A stretch of 16,349 nt of DNA from DASTGO01 sp035719045. GTDB lineage: Bacteria; Actinomycetota; Actinomycetes; Actinomycetales; Kineosporiaceae. Shown piece after piece: positions 1 to 6,693 of this stretch. The notes beneath the pieces are model-generated. The model saw nothing but the letters and a program-made list of their open reading frames with translations, did no database searches and was not told where the DNA came from. Position numbers and translations under genes: made by a program. The stretch covers positions 1 to 16,349 of the forward strand of contig DASTGO010000417.1 of assembly GCA_035719045.1 (NCBI GenBank), read 5' to 3'. Positions within the stretch are counted from its first letter, which is position 1; every line of letters begins with the position of its first letter.

Positions 1-148
1 GCAGCCCCACCACCGACCCCGCCTCAAAACCCGTGATCCGCGCCGCACCCCTGTTCCAGTACGTGATCACCCGGTCCTCGTCCACGAAATACACACCGTC
101 ATAAAGATGGTCGAGGACGTCACGGAAGAAGGCGTTCTGCCTGTCCAC
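1..148 (-). CDS. PAS-domain signalling protein, N-terminal fragment (runs off left edge)
   Basis: This gene was found by reading the minus strand; the rest lies beyond the left edge of the window. A GTG start at 148 is preceded by GGAG with a 6-base spacer and opens a frame of 49 codons without a stop. The protein begins VDRQNAFFRDVLDHLYDGVY and continues FVDEDRVITYWNRGAARITG, then FEAGSVVGL. This is the opening of a PAS fold: DGVYFVD, then ITYWN, then RGAARITGF. The same N-terminus is typical of PAS-GGDEF diguanylate cyclases, but no GGDEF or kinase domain is visible, so the output domain is unknown. The gene diverges from a chemoreceptor-PilZ pseudogene, which fits an old cyclic-di-GMP signalling locus. 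The PAS call is firm. The diguanylate cyclase assignment is inference. Confidence 0.82.
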   Translation of the reverse strand, partial: MDRQNAFFRDVLDHLYDGVYFVDEDRVITYWNRGAARITGFEAGSVVGL

Positions 149-517
149 CTCGTTCTCCGTCGCTCGATGTGTACGTCTGGCTCTCGGGCCCCACGTCAGG
201 TCGTCGATCGCGCTCACGTCCCGCCCTGGTACACCCTCCCCAGCCAGCGCCAGGAGCGGCCCGGACCTTGGCCCCAGGTCAGGTCAGGGAACCCTTTCCT
301 GGGGTGACGGCTCAGGGCATTCCGGTGTCGCCTGGGCAAACTCCGGGGTCCGCGACCGCGTTCGGACCGGCCGTGGGCCTGGGCCGAGCGGGCGACATCA
401 CCGTGCCCGGATCCAGGTCGCGGGGCCGGCGAGCCGAGGCCCCCGGGGAGAACGCCTCTCCTCAACCCTTCGCGGTTCGGCGAGCCCGCCAGCCACCCGC
501 CTTCGAGGGAGTTCGAC
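149..517. other. Intergenic region between the PAS gene and the chemoreceptor pseudogene
   Basis: This is a divergent upstream region of about 370 bases. Open frames cross it on both strands, but their composition is low-complexity Pro/Arg/Gly, as expected of non-coding high-GC DNA, and no domain motif is recognisable. The promoters of the two flanking genes should lie here; no convincing -35/-10 pair was seen. Confidence 0.5.
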
Positions 518-1541
518 ATGCCACCCAGCCAGCGACGCCCTCGGATCCTGGCGCCTGCGCTTGCGGTCACGGGCCGTCCGCGGACCAGCCCCGGCTCGCA
601 GCGATCACGGCCCTGCTGCTCGACCCCGGGGCGACCGCCACTTCTTCTACGTCATGGATGCCGCCGTGGTTCAGATCCCCAAAGCCCTGGCAGCCGCCTC
701 CAGGGCCGCCGCCCCAGACCTCACCTCCACCCTGGCGAAGCCGGGCGCCACGGATCCGGTCCCGGTCACCGCTGCCGTCACCCACGTCGGCGGCCCGATC
801 ATGTCGACGCTCGGTGCACTACTCACGACGCGGACCGACAGGCTCACTGCGGAGCGCACCCGGTCACCGCTCATCACGATGGTCGGGCTCCCTCTGGCCG
901 GCTGGTGCGGCATTGGCGTGTGGTGGCAGACCCGTCGCGACGTGCGGTTCGTGGTCGAGCGCGTGTCCACCATCGCCGAGGGGGACCTCGGCGACCGCCT
1001 GCTCGGAGGGCAAGGACGAATTCGGCGACATCGCCGGCGCCATCTCCGTAGCCCGGACCCGTCTGGCGAACATGATCGGGAACTGACGCAGGCGCAGGAG
1101 GCGGACCGGGTCGTGGCGGCGCTGGTCGAGAGCCTTCGCAGCGTGGCCGAGACGGCTCAGATCATCTCGAGAGTCGCCGACCAGACCAAACTGCTCGCCC
1201 TGAACGCCAGCATCGAGGCGGCCCGGGGCAGAGCGGGTCTCGGCCAGCGGTTCGGTCGCCCTCGACACGGGCGCCCGTTCGCACCAGCGAAAGTGCGGGA
1301 CATCAGCGTGCTCGGCCTCCAGTTAGGGGCCGACACCGCGGTCGCCCAGACAGGCGACAGCGTGCACGCCGACCTGACGCTGGGCGTCGCCCGGCTACGG
1401 CTGACCGGGCGCGTGGTGAGGGCGGCACAGGAGGGCCAGGGCCACGAACTCGGCCTGGAGTTCGTCAACGTCTCCGCCACCGACAACGAGCGGCTGCGCG
1501 CGCATCTGGCCGCCTTGACCGAGGACTTCGCGCGGGCCTGA
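518..1541 (+). pseudogene. Decayed methyl-accepting chemotaxis protein fused to a PilZ domain
   Basis: Fragments of one chemoreceptor appear in order but in different frames. The start ATG at 518 follows GAGGGAG with a short spacer and reads MPPSQRRPRILAPALAVTG. From about 640 another frame carries a sensor-region piece (FFYVMDAAVVQIPKAL), a membrane segment (ITMVGLPLAGWCGIGVWW) and the start of a HAMP domain (VSTIAEGDLGDRLL). The HAMP end (KDEFGDIAGAISVARTRL) is in a third frame, about 1012-1083. The frame then returns for the signalling core (IISRVADQTKLLALNASIEA). Much of the signalling coiled coil is missing on both sides of that core. The C-terminus is a PilZ domain (VRDISVLGLQLGADTA to EFVNVSATDNERLRAHL). 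It keeps the D-x-S-x-x-G motif but has lost the upstream RxxxR. At least three frame changes plus internal deletions make sequencing error an unlikely sole cause. No intact product is expected. Confidence 0.82.
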
Positions 1542-1575
1542 ACGAGGCACCGCGCTCTCGGGGACCCACAAACGA

Positions 1576-1615
1576 CGAGGCGGGCGCGACGAGTTCTCAC
1601 GTCACGCCCGCCTCG
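1576..1615. terminator. Bidirectional intrinsic terminator
   Basis: A perfect 11-bp stem has arms CGAGGCGGGCG (1576-1586) and CGCCCGCCTCG (1605-1615) around an 18-base loop. It lies between the convergent 3' ends of the chemoreceptor pseudogene and the DUF397 gene, so it can serve both strands. There is no long T-run, as is common in high-GC actinomycetes. Confidence 0.7.
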
Positions 1616-1631
1616 GTCTGCGGCGCTACGA

Positions 1632-1868
1632 CTACCGAAGGAGGTCGTCGAAGTCGCCGTCCTTGGCGCCAAGGATGAGCGCCTCGATCTCAGCCCTGGT
1701 GTAGACCAGGGCCGGCCCGTGCGGGTGGCGCGAGTTGCGCACCGCGACATCGCCGGACGCCAGCTCGGCAAGCTCGACGCAGTTGCCGGTCGAGTTGCTG
1801 CGCTGGCTCTTCCGCCAGGTGACCGCCTGCAGGTCGTCGGCAGGCATGCCGTTGTACACCTGGGACAT
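1632..1868 (-). CDS. DUF397 small protein (Scr2-like partner of XRE regulator)
   Basis: A 78-residue protein with the full DUF397 pattern: WRKSQRSNSTGNCVELAEL near residues 18-36, then VAVRNSRHPHGPALVYTRAE, then a C-terminal IEALILGAKDGDFDDLL. The ATG at 1868 is decided by a strong AGGAGG Shine-Dalgarno with a 4-base spacer. DUF397 proteins are small cytoplasmic proteins that usually sit next to an XRE/DUF5753 regulator. The Streptomyces coelicolor pair Scr1/Scr2 affects antibiotic production and has been compared with toxin-antitoxin pairs. Here the partner is on the same strand at 2379-3245, but about 510 bases separate them instead of the usual tight spacing. An ATGCACGTGCAT palindrome 69 bases upstream of the start also occurs upstream of the XRE gene, which suggests shared control. 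The biochemical activity of DUF397 is not known. Confidence 0.93.
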   Translation of the reverse strand: MSQVYNGMPADDLQAVTWRKSQRSNSTGNCVELAELASGDVAVRNSRHPHGPALVYTRAEIEALILGAKDGDFDDLLR

Positions 1869-1936
1869 ATCGCCTCCTGAGACGTATGCGCCGATCGGGG
1901 CCCGCCCTGCCGAACCCTCCTCCGATGCCCGCGCTT

Positions 1937-1948
1937 ATGCACGTGCAT
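1937..1948. promoter_or_regulatory. Candidate XRE operator, copy 1 (upstream of DUF397 gene)
   Basis: The perfect 12-bp palindrome ATGCACGTGCAT is followed by CT. The same 14 bases (ATGCACGTGCATCT) occur twice upstream of the XRE/DUF5753 gene. A degenerate half-similar element, TGCATGTACGCGCAT, follows at 1962-1976. The position, 69 bases upstream of the DUF397 start, suits a promoter-proximal operator. Binding by the neighbouring XRE regulator is inferred. Confidence 0.62.
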
Positions 1949-1976
1949 CTTCGCGCGCATTTGCATGTACGCGCAT

Positions 1977-2378
1977 CGTAGCGCACGCATCCCGGACTGA
2001 CGCCCTGCTCTGTCCCACGCCTGCGCGAGGCTGCCGTGCCCCTCCGCTCGGCCGCTGCGTCACCCGCAGGTCACCCCCAGGTCCCGACCACAAGGAGACG
2101 TCCGAGCCGGCAACACCACGAGATGCCGTTCCGGCACTTCGCGGGGCACGACCGGACTCGTGATCACCTCGAGCGGGAGACCTGGTCGGCCGAGAGGAGA
2201 GAACGCCCGGGCGCCCCGGATTCCGGGGACGTCGGGCAGGCGACGCAGACGCGCCCGAACCTCGGGCGGGACCGCCCAACTCCCGGTCGGGCGCGGCGGC
2301 AGGCCGCGGTGCCCGGACCGACCACCTGGCCGTCTCCGGAGGGGCGGCAGCTTCGGCAGGACGCTCCGTGCTCTGGGC
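1977..2378. other. Intergenic region between DUF397 and XRE genes
   Basis: This stretch of about 400 bases has no credible gene. Frames on both strands read as low-complexity Arg/Pro/Gly. A short hairpin, CCCCGG (2214-2219) with CCGGGG (2223-2228), could end the XRE transcript but is weak. A candidate minus-strand -10 (TACGAT, complement of 1975-1980) for the DUF397 gene sits at the left border; no clear -35 accompanies it. Confidence 0.4.
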
Positions 2379-3245
2379 TCAGGCCCGGGCGAGCAGCTTC
2401 TGCAGGGTCTCGATCGAGATCTCCGGCGGGGTGCTGTCGACCGTCAGCCGGTTCATCGTTTCCAGATAGCGGTCGACGTGCTCACGCTTGTCCAGGTAGA
2501 GCGCCCCGGCCAACTGCTCGACGTACACCACATCGGGTAGGTCCGGCTCAGGGAACCGCAGGATGCTGAACGCACCGCCCTCCGCGGCGTGACCGCCGAA
2601 CCGGAAGGGCATGATCTGCAGGGTGACATTGCCGTAGTCGGCGAGTTCCAGCAGCCGCTGTAGCTGCCCCTTCATCACCTTGACCCCGCCGATCGGACGC
2701 CGCAGGACGGCCTCGTCGACGACGCTCCAGAACTGCAAGGGGTGGTTCTTCCGGTTGAGCACCCGCTGCCGTTCCATCCGCAGCCCCACCCGGCGCTCGA
2801 CCTCGTCGGCCTTCAGCTCGGGGCGACCGGCCACGATCACCGCGCGCGCATAGTCCTCGGTCTGCAACAGACCTGGGATGAACTGCACCTCATAGGAGCG
2901 GATCATGGTGGCCGCTTCCTCGAGGCCCACGTACGTCTGGAACCAGTTCGGCAGGACGTCGTCGAAGTCGTGCCACCAGCCCGGAGTGTTGGCGTCGCGC
3001 GCCAGCTCCAGCAGGGCCTCCCGCTGCTCGGGGTCTTCCACCCCGTAGTAGGTCAGCAGGTCGGCGACGTCCCGCTCCTTGAAGCTGACCCGGCCCAGTT
3101 CCAGCCGGCTGATCTTGGATCCGGAGGCTCGGATGACGTATCCGGCGTCGTCGCGGGTGATCCCGCGCTCCTCGCGCAAACGACGCAGTTGCGCACCCAC
3201 GAGGATGCGTCGGACCGTCGGCCCTGCGGTTGTCGGCGTCGTCAC
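2379..3245 (-). CDS. XRE-family regulator with DUF5753 domain (Scr1-like)
   Basis: An N-terminal helix-turn-helix occupies about residues 15-70 (VGAQLRRLREERGITRDDAG, then SKISRLELGRVSF). A DUF5753 domain follows from about residue 100 (WFQTYVGLEEAATMIRSYEV, FIPGLLQTEDYARAVI, RQRVLNR, and DVVYVEQLAGALYLD near the end). The open frame extends to an ATG at 3386, but I chose the GTG at 3245. It has a good GGAAGGA Shine-Dalgarno 5 bases upstream and gives MTTPTTAGPTVRR, a start common in this family, with 288 residues. The longer version would begin inside the operator palindromes. This is a soluble DNA-binding regulator, probably autoregulating and controlling the DUF397 gene through the ATGCACGTGCAT sites. 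In NCBI nomenclature the family is called Scr1-type antitoxin-like; a toxin-antitoxin role here is unproven. Confidence 0.93.
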   Translation of the reverse strand: MTTPTTAGPTVRRILVGAQLRRLREERGITRDDAGYVIRASGSKISRLELGRVSFKERDVADLLTYYGVEDPEQREALLELARDANTPGWWHDFDDVLPNWFQTYVGLEEAATMIRSYEVQFIPGLLQTEDYARAVIVAGRPELKADEVERRVGLRMERQRVLNRKNHPLQFWSVVDEAVLRRPIGGVKVMKGQLQRLLELADYGNVTLQIMPFRFGGHAAEGGAFSILRFPEPDLPDVVYVEQLAGALYLDKREHVDRYLETMNRLTVDSTPPEISIETLQKLLARA

Positions 3246-3329
3246 TGCTGTCCTTCCCGCTGCTCGGAGGCAGTCTGCCACGACCGCGGGTGCCGCCATA
3301 GCGTCCAGATGCCGATGATTCGGATGAGT

Positions 3330-3355
3330 CAGGCAGATGCACGTGCATCTGCCTG
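3330..3355. promoter_or_regulatory. Perfect 26-bp palindrome, candidate XRE operator copy 2
   Basis: A perfect 26-bp palindrome whose left arm is CAGGCAGATGCAC (3330-3342) and whose right arm is its exact reverse complement. Its core is ATGCACGTGCAT, shared with sites at 1937 and 3375. It lies 85-110 bases upstream of the XRE start. Two-fold symmetry suits a dimeric XRE regulator. Confidence 0.7.
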
Positions 3356-3374
3356 TGCACGCTGCTAACCTTTC

Positions 3375-3386
3375 ATGCACGTGCAT
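3375..3386. promoter_or_regulatory. Candidate XRE operator, copy 3
   Basis: ATGCACGTGCAT occurs again, followed by CTGC as in copy 2; the two centres are 38 bases apart. The pair lies between the XRE gene (minus) and the winged-helix gene (plus), so it could control both. Its role as an operator is inferred from repetition and symmetry. Confidence 0.65.
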
Positions 3387-3494
3387 CTGCTAGACCATCT
3401 GCATTGGACGGATCTCATGGCCCTCAAACCGGACCTGTTGATCCCTTCCCGTGCAGGTTCTGGCCGACGCCCGAAGCAGTCATAAGGGCCGACT

Positions 3495-3525
3495 CGACCG
3501 GGAGGTCATGGCTCGCTCCCGGTCG
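3495..3525 (+). promoter_or_regulatory. Leader hairpin 1 upstream of winged-helix gene
   Basis: A perfect 10-bp stem has arms CGACCGGGAG (3495-3504) and CTCCCGGTCG (3516-3525) with an 11-base loop. It is followed 12 bases later by a stronger hairpin. It may belong to an attenuator-like leader or be a terminator remnant. Confidence 0.5.
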
Positions 3526-3537
3526 GGCCACGGAACA

Positions 3538-3576
3538 GGCGATCGCCGAACCGCGCCCCCCGGTTCGGCGATCGCC
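3538..3576 (+). promoter_or_regulatory. Leader hairpin 2, 16-bp perfect stem just before the start region
   Basis: A perfect 16-bp stem has arms GGCGATCGCCGAACCG (3538-3553) and its reverse complement (3561-3576) with a 7-base C-rich loop. It ends only 5 bases before the GGGAGGGA ribosome-binding site of the gene at 3595. No T-run follows it, so it could act as an attenuator, an mRNA stabiliser or a protein-binding inverted repeat. The arms contain GCGATCGC, itself palindromic. Confidence 0.62.
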
Positions 3577-3594
3577 CAACGGGAGGGACGCGCG

Positions 3595-4002
3595 ATGTTC
3601 TGGTCTCATGGAAGCTCCAGGCAGCGCAAAGCCGTGCTCTCGGCGCTGACAGCGGTAGGAGAGACCGGGATGACGCTCCTGGCCCTCGGCGTCGCGGTGA
3701 ACCTCCCCGAAGGACGGCTGCACGCGATCCTCGAAGGTCTGGTGAGTTCCGGTCAGGTACGCCGCCGAGGCAGCGTCTCCAGGACCATGCCGGGCCCGCG
3801 GACCGCTCACTACCTCCTTGCGACCGGCCGTCACTCCGCCAGTGTGGGTGTGCTCACACGCCGGACCCCGGCCGAGCACTCGACCCCTGAGCAGAGTCGC
3901 GAACACACCATGCGCGGCCCGATGGAGCCGTACCCGCCGAGCCTGCGCCCCGCAGCGGTCACTCCGACGGGGATGCGTTCCACTGGCATGCACGGGATCT
4001 GA
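3595..4002 (+). CDS. Small winged-helix DNA-binding protein, unrecognised subfamily
   Basis: A 135-residue protein. The ATG at 3595 is chosen because GGGAGGGA lies 6 bases upstream. The open frame runs further upstream, but that part crosses the two leader hairpins and looks non-coding. Residues 10-75 resemble a PadR/MarR-like winged helix: RKAVLSALTAVGETGMTLLA, then LPEGRLHAILEGLVSSGQVR as the recognition helix and wing approach, then a turn ending PRTAHYLLA. The C-terminal 55 residues are Pro/Thr/Arg-rich with no recognisable fold and may be disordered or a degenerate tail. Its neighbours are the XRE/DUF397 operators upstream and a terminator directly downstream, so it is transcribed alone. 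It is probably a transcription factor; ligand and targets are unknown. The domain call rests on pattern similarity only. Confidence 0.66.
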   Translation: MFWSHGSSRQRKAVLSALTAVGETGMTLLALGVAVNLPEGRLHAILEGLVSSGQVRRRGSVSRTMPGPRTAHYLLATGRHSASVGVLTRRTPAEHSTPEQSREHTMRGPMEPYPPSLRPAAVTPTGMRSTGMHGI

Positions 4003-4024
4003 ACCTCGACCGGGACACGAGACG

Positions 4025-4055
4025 GAGGCCCTTCCGCAGGACTCGGAAGGGCCTC
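4025..4055. terminator. Bidirectional intrinsic terminator
   Basis: A perfect 12-bp stem has arms GAGGCCCTTCCG (4025-4036) and CGGAAGGGCCTC (4044-4055) with a 7-base loop, followed by TCTTC on the plus strand. It lies between the convergent ends of the winged-helix gene and the methyltransferase gene. Confidence 0.85.
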
Positions 4056-4076
4056 TCTTCATGTCCACACCCGGGT

Positions 4077-4916
4077 TCAGAGCTTGCGGCCGACCCCGCA
4101 GGTAGCGCCCTCGCCGCCCTCCCCCTCGGTCCGCCATCGGGTGACCAGGGTCAGCCCCGGGTCCAGCAGTTCGAATCCCTCGAACAACTGCTCGATCTGG
4201 GACTGCGTGCGGAAGACCAGGTTCGCGTTGGAGCCGCTGTAGATCGACTCCAGCTCCCGGACGGTGCTCAGCGGCAGGCCCTCGAAGCTCGCGGCGGAGA
4301 CCGCCAGGTAGCTGCCCGGCATCATGACCTTGCGGTACTGGGTCATGATCTCGGGGGCCAGATCGAGTCCGACGAAGTGCAGGACCGCGATACAGAGCAA
4401 CCCCACCGGCTCGGAGAAGTCGATGAGCCCCTGCAGCGCCGGATCGCTCAGCACAGCGGAGGGCTGTCTCAGGTCCTGCATGATCGTCACGACACCCTTG
4501 TGCTTGGACAGCAGGGCGCGATTGTGCACCAGGACGACGGGGTCATAGTCCACGTAGACCACGCGGGCGTCCGGGTGGTAGTCCCGAGCGATCTCGTGGA
4601 CGTTCGGAGAGGTGGGGATGCCGGTACCCAGGTCGATGAACTGCCGGACACCTGCCTCGGACATGGCCCGGACCGCGTTGACCAAGAACTGGCGGTTGGC
4701 CATGGCGACGAGCCTGGTCGCCGGCACGGCCCTGGCCACGGACTCGGCGGCCTCACGGTCCACGGCGAAGTTGTCCTTGCCGCCGAGGTAGTAGTCGTAC
4801 ATCCGGGCGACGCTCGGCTTGGTGGAGTCGACCGCCGGCGGGACCCAGTCGATCTCCTCTTCGGTCCAGCTCCAGTCGAACTCCGGCTCGGCCCTATCTT
4901 CTGCGTCCCGAGCCAT
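4077..4916 (-). CDS. SAM-dependent methyltransferase, DUF574 / Methyltransf_19 family
   Basis: A 279-residue cytoplasmic protein of the actinobacterial DUF574 methyltransferase family. Signature pieces are PSVARMYDYYLGGKDNFAVD (about residues 34-53), the SAM-binding motif FIDLGTGIPTSPNVHEIA (93-110, acidic Asp95 and glycines 97 and 99), and VVYVDYDPVVL (119-129), where the acidic residues should contact the ribose. The start ATG at 4916 is supported by GAGAGGA about 5 bases upstream. Length and motif order are usual for the family and nothing is truncated. Substrates are largely unknown; the family is strongly expanded in Streptomyces and Frankia and often sits near XRE/DUF397 genes, as here. 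It is transcribed alone, divergent from the NUDIX gene and ending at the shared terminator near 4040. Confidence 0.94.
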   Translation of the reverse strand: MARDAEDRAEPEFDWSWTEEEIDWVPPAVDSTKPSVARMYDYYLGGKDNFAVDREAAESVARAVPATRLVAMANRQFLVNAVRAMSEAGVRQFIDLGTGIPTSPNVHEIARDYHPDARVVYVDYDPVVLVHNRALLSKHKGVVTIMQDLRQPSAVLSDPALQGLIDFSEPVGLLCIAVLHFVGLDLAPEIMTQYRKVMMPGSYLAVSAASFEGLPLSTVRELESIYSGSNANLVFRTQSQIEQLFEGFELLDPGLTLVTRWRTEGEGGEGATCGVGRKL

Positions 4917-5159
4917 GCCTCATCCTCTCTGGGCCGGCGAGGCACCGTCCCAAGGTCAGCAGGTCCTGAGCCTACCCGTGCGGACGGGTTCGTCAACGTT
5001 CGTCCGGCTGCGCACGAAGCTGCCGAACGTGATTGCTTCAATACGCAATCGTAGTCGCCGCAACCAGGCACGCCCCCTGCACCCCGATCACGAACCGGCA
5101 GCAGGGGATCCGGCGCGGCACGTCAGCGGCCGGACCCGGACGGCGGCGAGGATGGACTC

Positions 5160-5654
5160 ATGGCTGCCACACCCAGCGCCGGTCTGCTGCTGTTCCGCCG
5201 GACAGGTACCCCGCCCCGGCTGGAGGTCCTGCTCGCCCATCCCGGCGGCCCGTACTGGCGGCACAAGGACAACGGAGCCTGGTCGATCCCCAAGGGCGAG
5301 TTCGGCGCCGAGGAGGACCCGCTCGCCGCCGCGCGACGGGAGTTCACCGAGGAGTTGGGCCTGCCGGCGCCCGACGGCCCCTTCGTCCCACTGGGCAGCA
5401 GCCGACAGGCCAGCGGCAAGCAGGTGTCCGCCTGGGCTGTCCAGGGCGACGTCGCCCCGGACAGCGCCGTGAGCAACACGGTGGAGATCGAGTGGCCGCC
5501 GAAGTCGGGGAAGCGGATCACCATCCCGGAGATCGATCGGGTCGCCTGGTTCGACCTGTCCACCGCACGGGAGAAGATCAACGCCGGCCAGGCTTCCTTC
5601 CTGGACCGACTGGCCGGGCTACTCGGGGCGCCCGGCGGGCATCCCTCGGCCTGA
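5160..5654 (+). CDS. NUDIX hydrolase (COG4119-like NTP pyrophosphohydrolase)
   Basis: A 164-residue protein with an exact NUDIX box: G46-x5-E52-x7-R60-E61-F62-x-E64-E65-x-G67-L68 (GEFGAEEDPLAAARREFTEE, then LGL). The preceding WSIPKGEF and the N-terminal AGLLLFRR strand are typical of the COG4119 branch. The glutamates of the box coordinate Mg2+ for hydrolysis of a nucleoside diphosphate linked to another group; the exact substrate cannot be read from sequence. The ATG at 5160 follows GAGG with an 8-base spacer. The ATG 7 bases earlier (5153) is out of frame. It is divergent from the methyltransferase gene, with an AT-richer patch at about 5030-5055 that probably holds promoters. Confidence 0.93.
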   Translation: MAATPSAGLLLFRRTGTPPRLEVLLAHPGGPYWRHKDNGAWSIPKGEFGAEEDPLAAARREFTEELGLPAPDGPFVPLGSSRQASGKQVSAWAVQGDVAPDSAVSNTVEIEWPPKSGKRITIPEIDRVAWFDLSTAREKINAGQASFLDRLAGLLGAPGGHPSA

Positions 5655-5683
5655 CTCCGCCGACACCACTCGATTGATTCACT

Positions 5684-5708
5684 GAATGGCAACTTCGGCT
5701 TGCCATTC
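5684..5708. promoter_or_regulatory. Inverted repeat overlapping the -35 of the next operon
   Basis: Perfect 9-bp arms GAATGGCAA (5684-5692) and TTGCCATTC (5700-5708) flank the loop CTTCGGC. It lies 30 bases past the NUDIX stop and its right arm contains the candidate -35 TTGCCA of the following operon. It could be the NUDIX terminator, an operator, or both. Confidence 0.55.
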
Positions 5709-5729
5709 TGACTTGTTGCGGCTTAGCTT
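5700..5729 (+). promoter_or_regulatory. Candidate leaderless promoter of the SHOCT-like/DUF2089 operon
   Basis: TTGCCA (5700-5705) is followed after 17 bases by TTAGCT (5723-5728), which also contains the actinobacterial TAnnnT form (TAGCTT, 5724-5729). The gene starts at ATG 5736, only 6 bases after it, and has no Shine-Dalgarno, the arrangement expected for a leaderless mRNA. Confidence 0.55.
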
Positions 5730-5735
5730 TACGAG

Positions 5736-6689
5736 ATGGATGCATCGCTGGACGAGGTTCTCAAGCGGGTCGCCGCAGGCGAGTTGACCCCGGAGGAAGC
5801 CCTCCGGCTGATCGAGCCAGAGGCACAGCCCGGGGGCGTCCCGAGCGCGGGGGGTGATGCCGGCCGCGACGACGGGAGTGACGACCTCCTGCACGAGCCG
5901 GGTGGCGACGGTGACGACACCGACCGGTCCGGCGACAGGGACGCCACCGGTGGCGCGCCGAGGTCCGGGACGGGTGGGCGGCAGTCCCGTGGTGACGCCA
6001 CGCCCCCGTCCGGCAACCAGCTGGCCGGGCTTCGCCTGACGGTCGCCTACCGTCCCGTCACCGTGGTCACGGACGCCAGCGTCCGGCAGGTCGTGGTGAC
6101 CGGACAGCACTCCGTCCGGGAGGAGGGCGGGCTGCTCGTCGTCGACGGCGGCCGGATGCCCTGGCCCTTCGCCGATCCGAGCGAGCAGGGGTCGTGGTTC
6201 ACGTTCGCCTCCCTCCCCCGGACGATGGCCTGGGCTCGGGGCTGGCCGGACGAGCACCTGACGATCCGGGTCAATCCCGGACTCCCGCTGGAGATCGACG
6301 CCACCGGCACCAGCCTGCGCCTGGCCGGCATTGAGGCGGGCGCCCGGATGCGGCTGCTCGCCTGCTCACTCAAGGTCGACCGGCTGCGCGGCCCACTGGA
6401 CCTCGACGCCCGGACCTCCTCGATCAAGGGCACGCTCGGCCCGACCGGCACCTCCCGGATCTCCCTCGAGCAGTCCTCGATGAAGGTGGCCCTGCTGCCC
6501 GACGTGAGCCTGGAACTGTCCGCGACGAACCGGATGAGCAAAGTGGTCCTGCCCGGGACCTCCGGCAAGGGCGCCGGGGTGGGTGAGACGGTCAGCACCC
6601 GGATCGGGTCGGCAGCGGGCAGCCTGAGCATCGATGCCTCGATGAGCTCGGTGGTCGTGAGCACCGACGCGCTGGTCAACGGGCGGTAG
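5736..6689 (+). CDS. SHOCT-like N-terminal domain protein with DUF4097-like beta-rich region
   Basis: A 317-residue protein. Residues 4-27 (LDEVLKRVAAGELTPEEALR) match the SHOCT-like helical hairpin found at the N-terminus of LiaX/YvlB-type proteins. A long acidic Gly/Asp-rich linker follows (about 30-90). Residues 95-317 form a repetitive beta-strand region with short hydrophobic repeats (RLTVAYRPVTVVTDASVRQV; RLLACSLKVDRLRGPLDLDA; then DARTSSIKGTLG; ISLEQSSMKVALLPDVSLEL), as in DUF4097 beta-helix-like domains. No signal peptide or membrane segment is visible, so it should be cytosolic. The ATG lies 6 bases after a TAnnnT -10, indicating leaderless translation. The next gene starts 4 bases after this stop and carries a copy of the same helix motif, so the two probably act together. 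Relatives are linked to envelope stress, but no function is established here. Confidence 0.72.
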   Translation: MDASLDEVLKRVAAGELTPEEALRLIEPEAQPGGVPSAGGDAGRDDGSDDLLHEPGGDGDDTDRSGDRDATGGAPRSGTGGRQSRGDATPPSGNQLAGLRLTVAYRPVTVVTDASVRQVVVTGQHSVREEGGLLVVDGGRMPWPFADPSEQGSWFTFASLPRTMAWARGWPDEHLTIRVNPGLPLEIDATGTSLRLAGIEAGARMRLLACSLKVDRLRGPLDLDARTSSIKGTLGPTGTSRISLEQSSMKVALLPDVSLELSATNRMSKVVLPGTSGKGAGVGETVSTRIGSAAGSLSIDASMSSVVVSTDALVNGR

Positions 6690-6693
6690 CGTC

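Noticed and set aside
169..517. Long plus-strand frames upstream of the chemoreceptor pseudogene
   Set aside because: Low-complexity Pro/Arg/Gly translations with no recognisable domain. The receptor start at 518 has a proper ribosome-binding site.
1632..3245. XRE/DUF397 pair as a proven toxin-antitoxin system
   Set aside because: The family naming only suggests likeness. The two genes are 510 bases apart and no toxicity can be read from sequence, so it was described as Scr1/Scr2-like only.
3246..3386. N-terminal extension of the XRE regulator to ATG 3386
   Set aside because: It would translate through the operator palindromes. The GTG at 3245 has a good ribosome-binding site and gives the usual family N-terminus.
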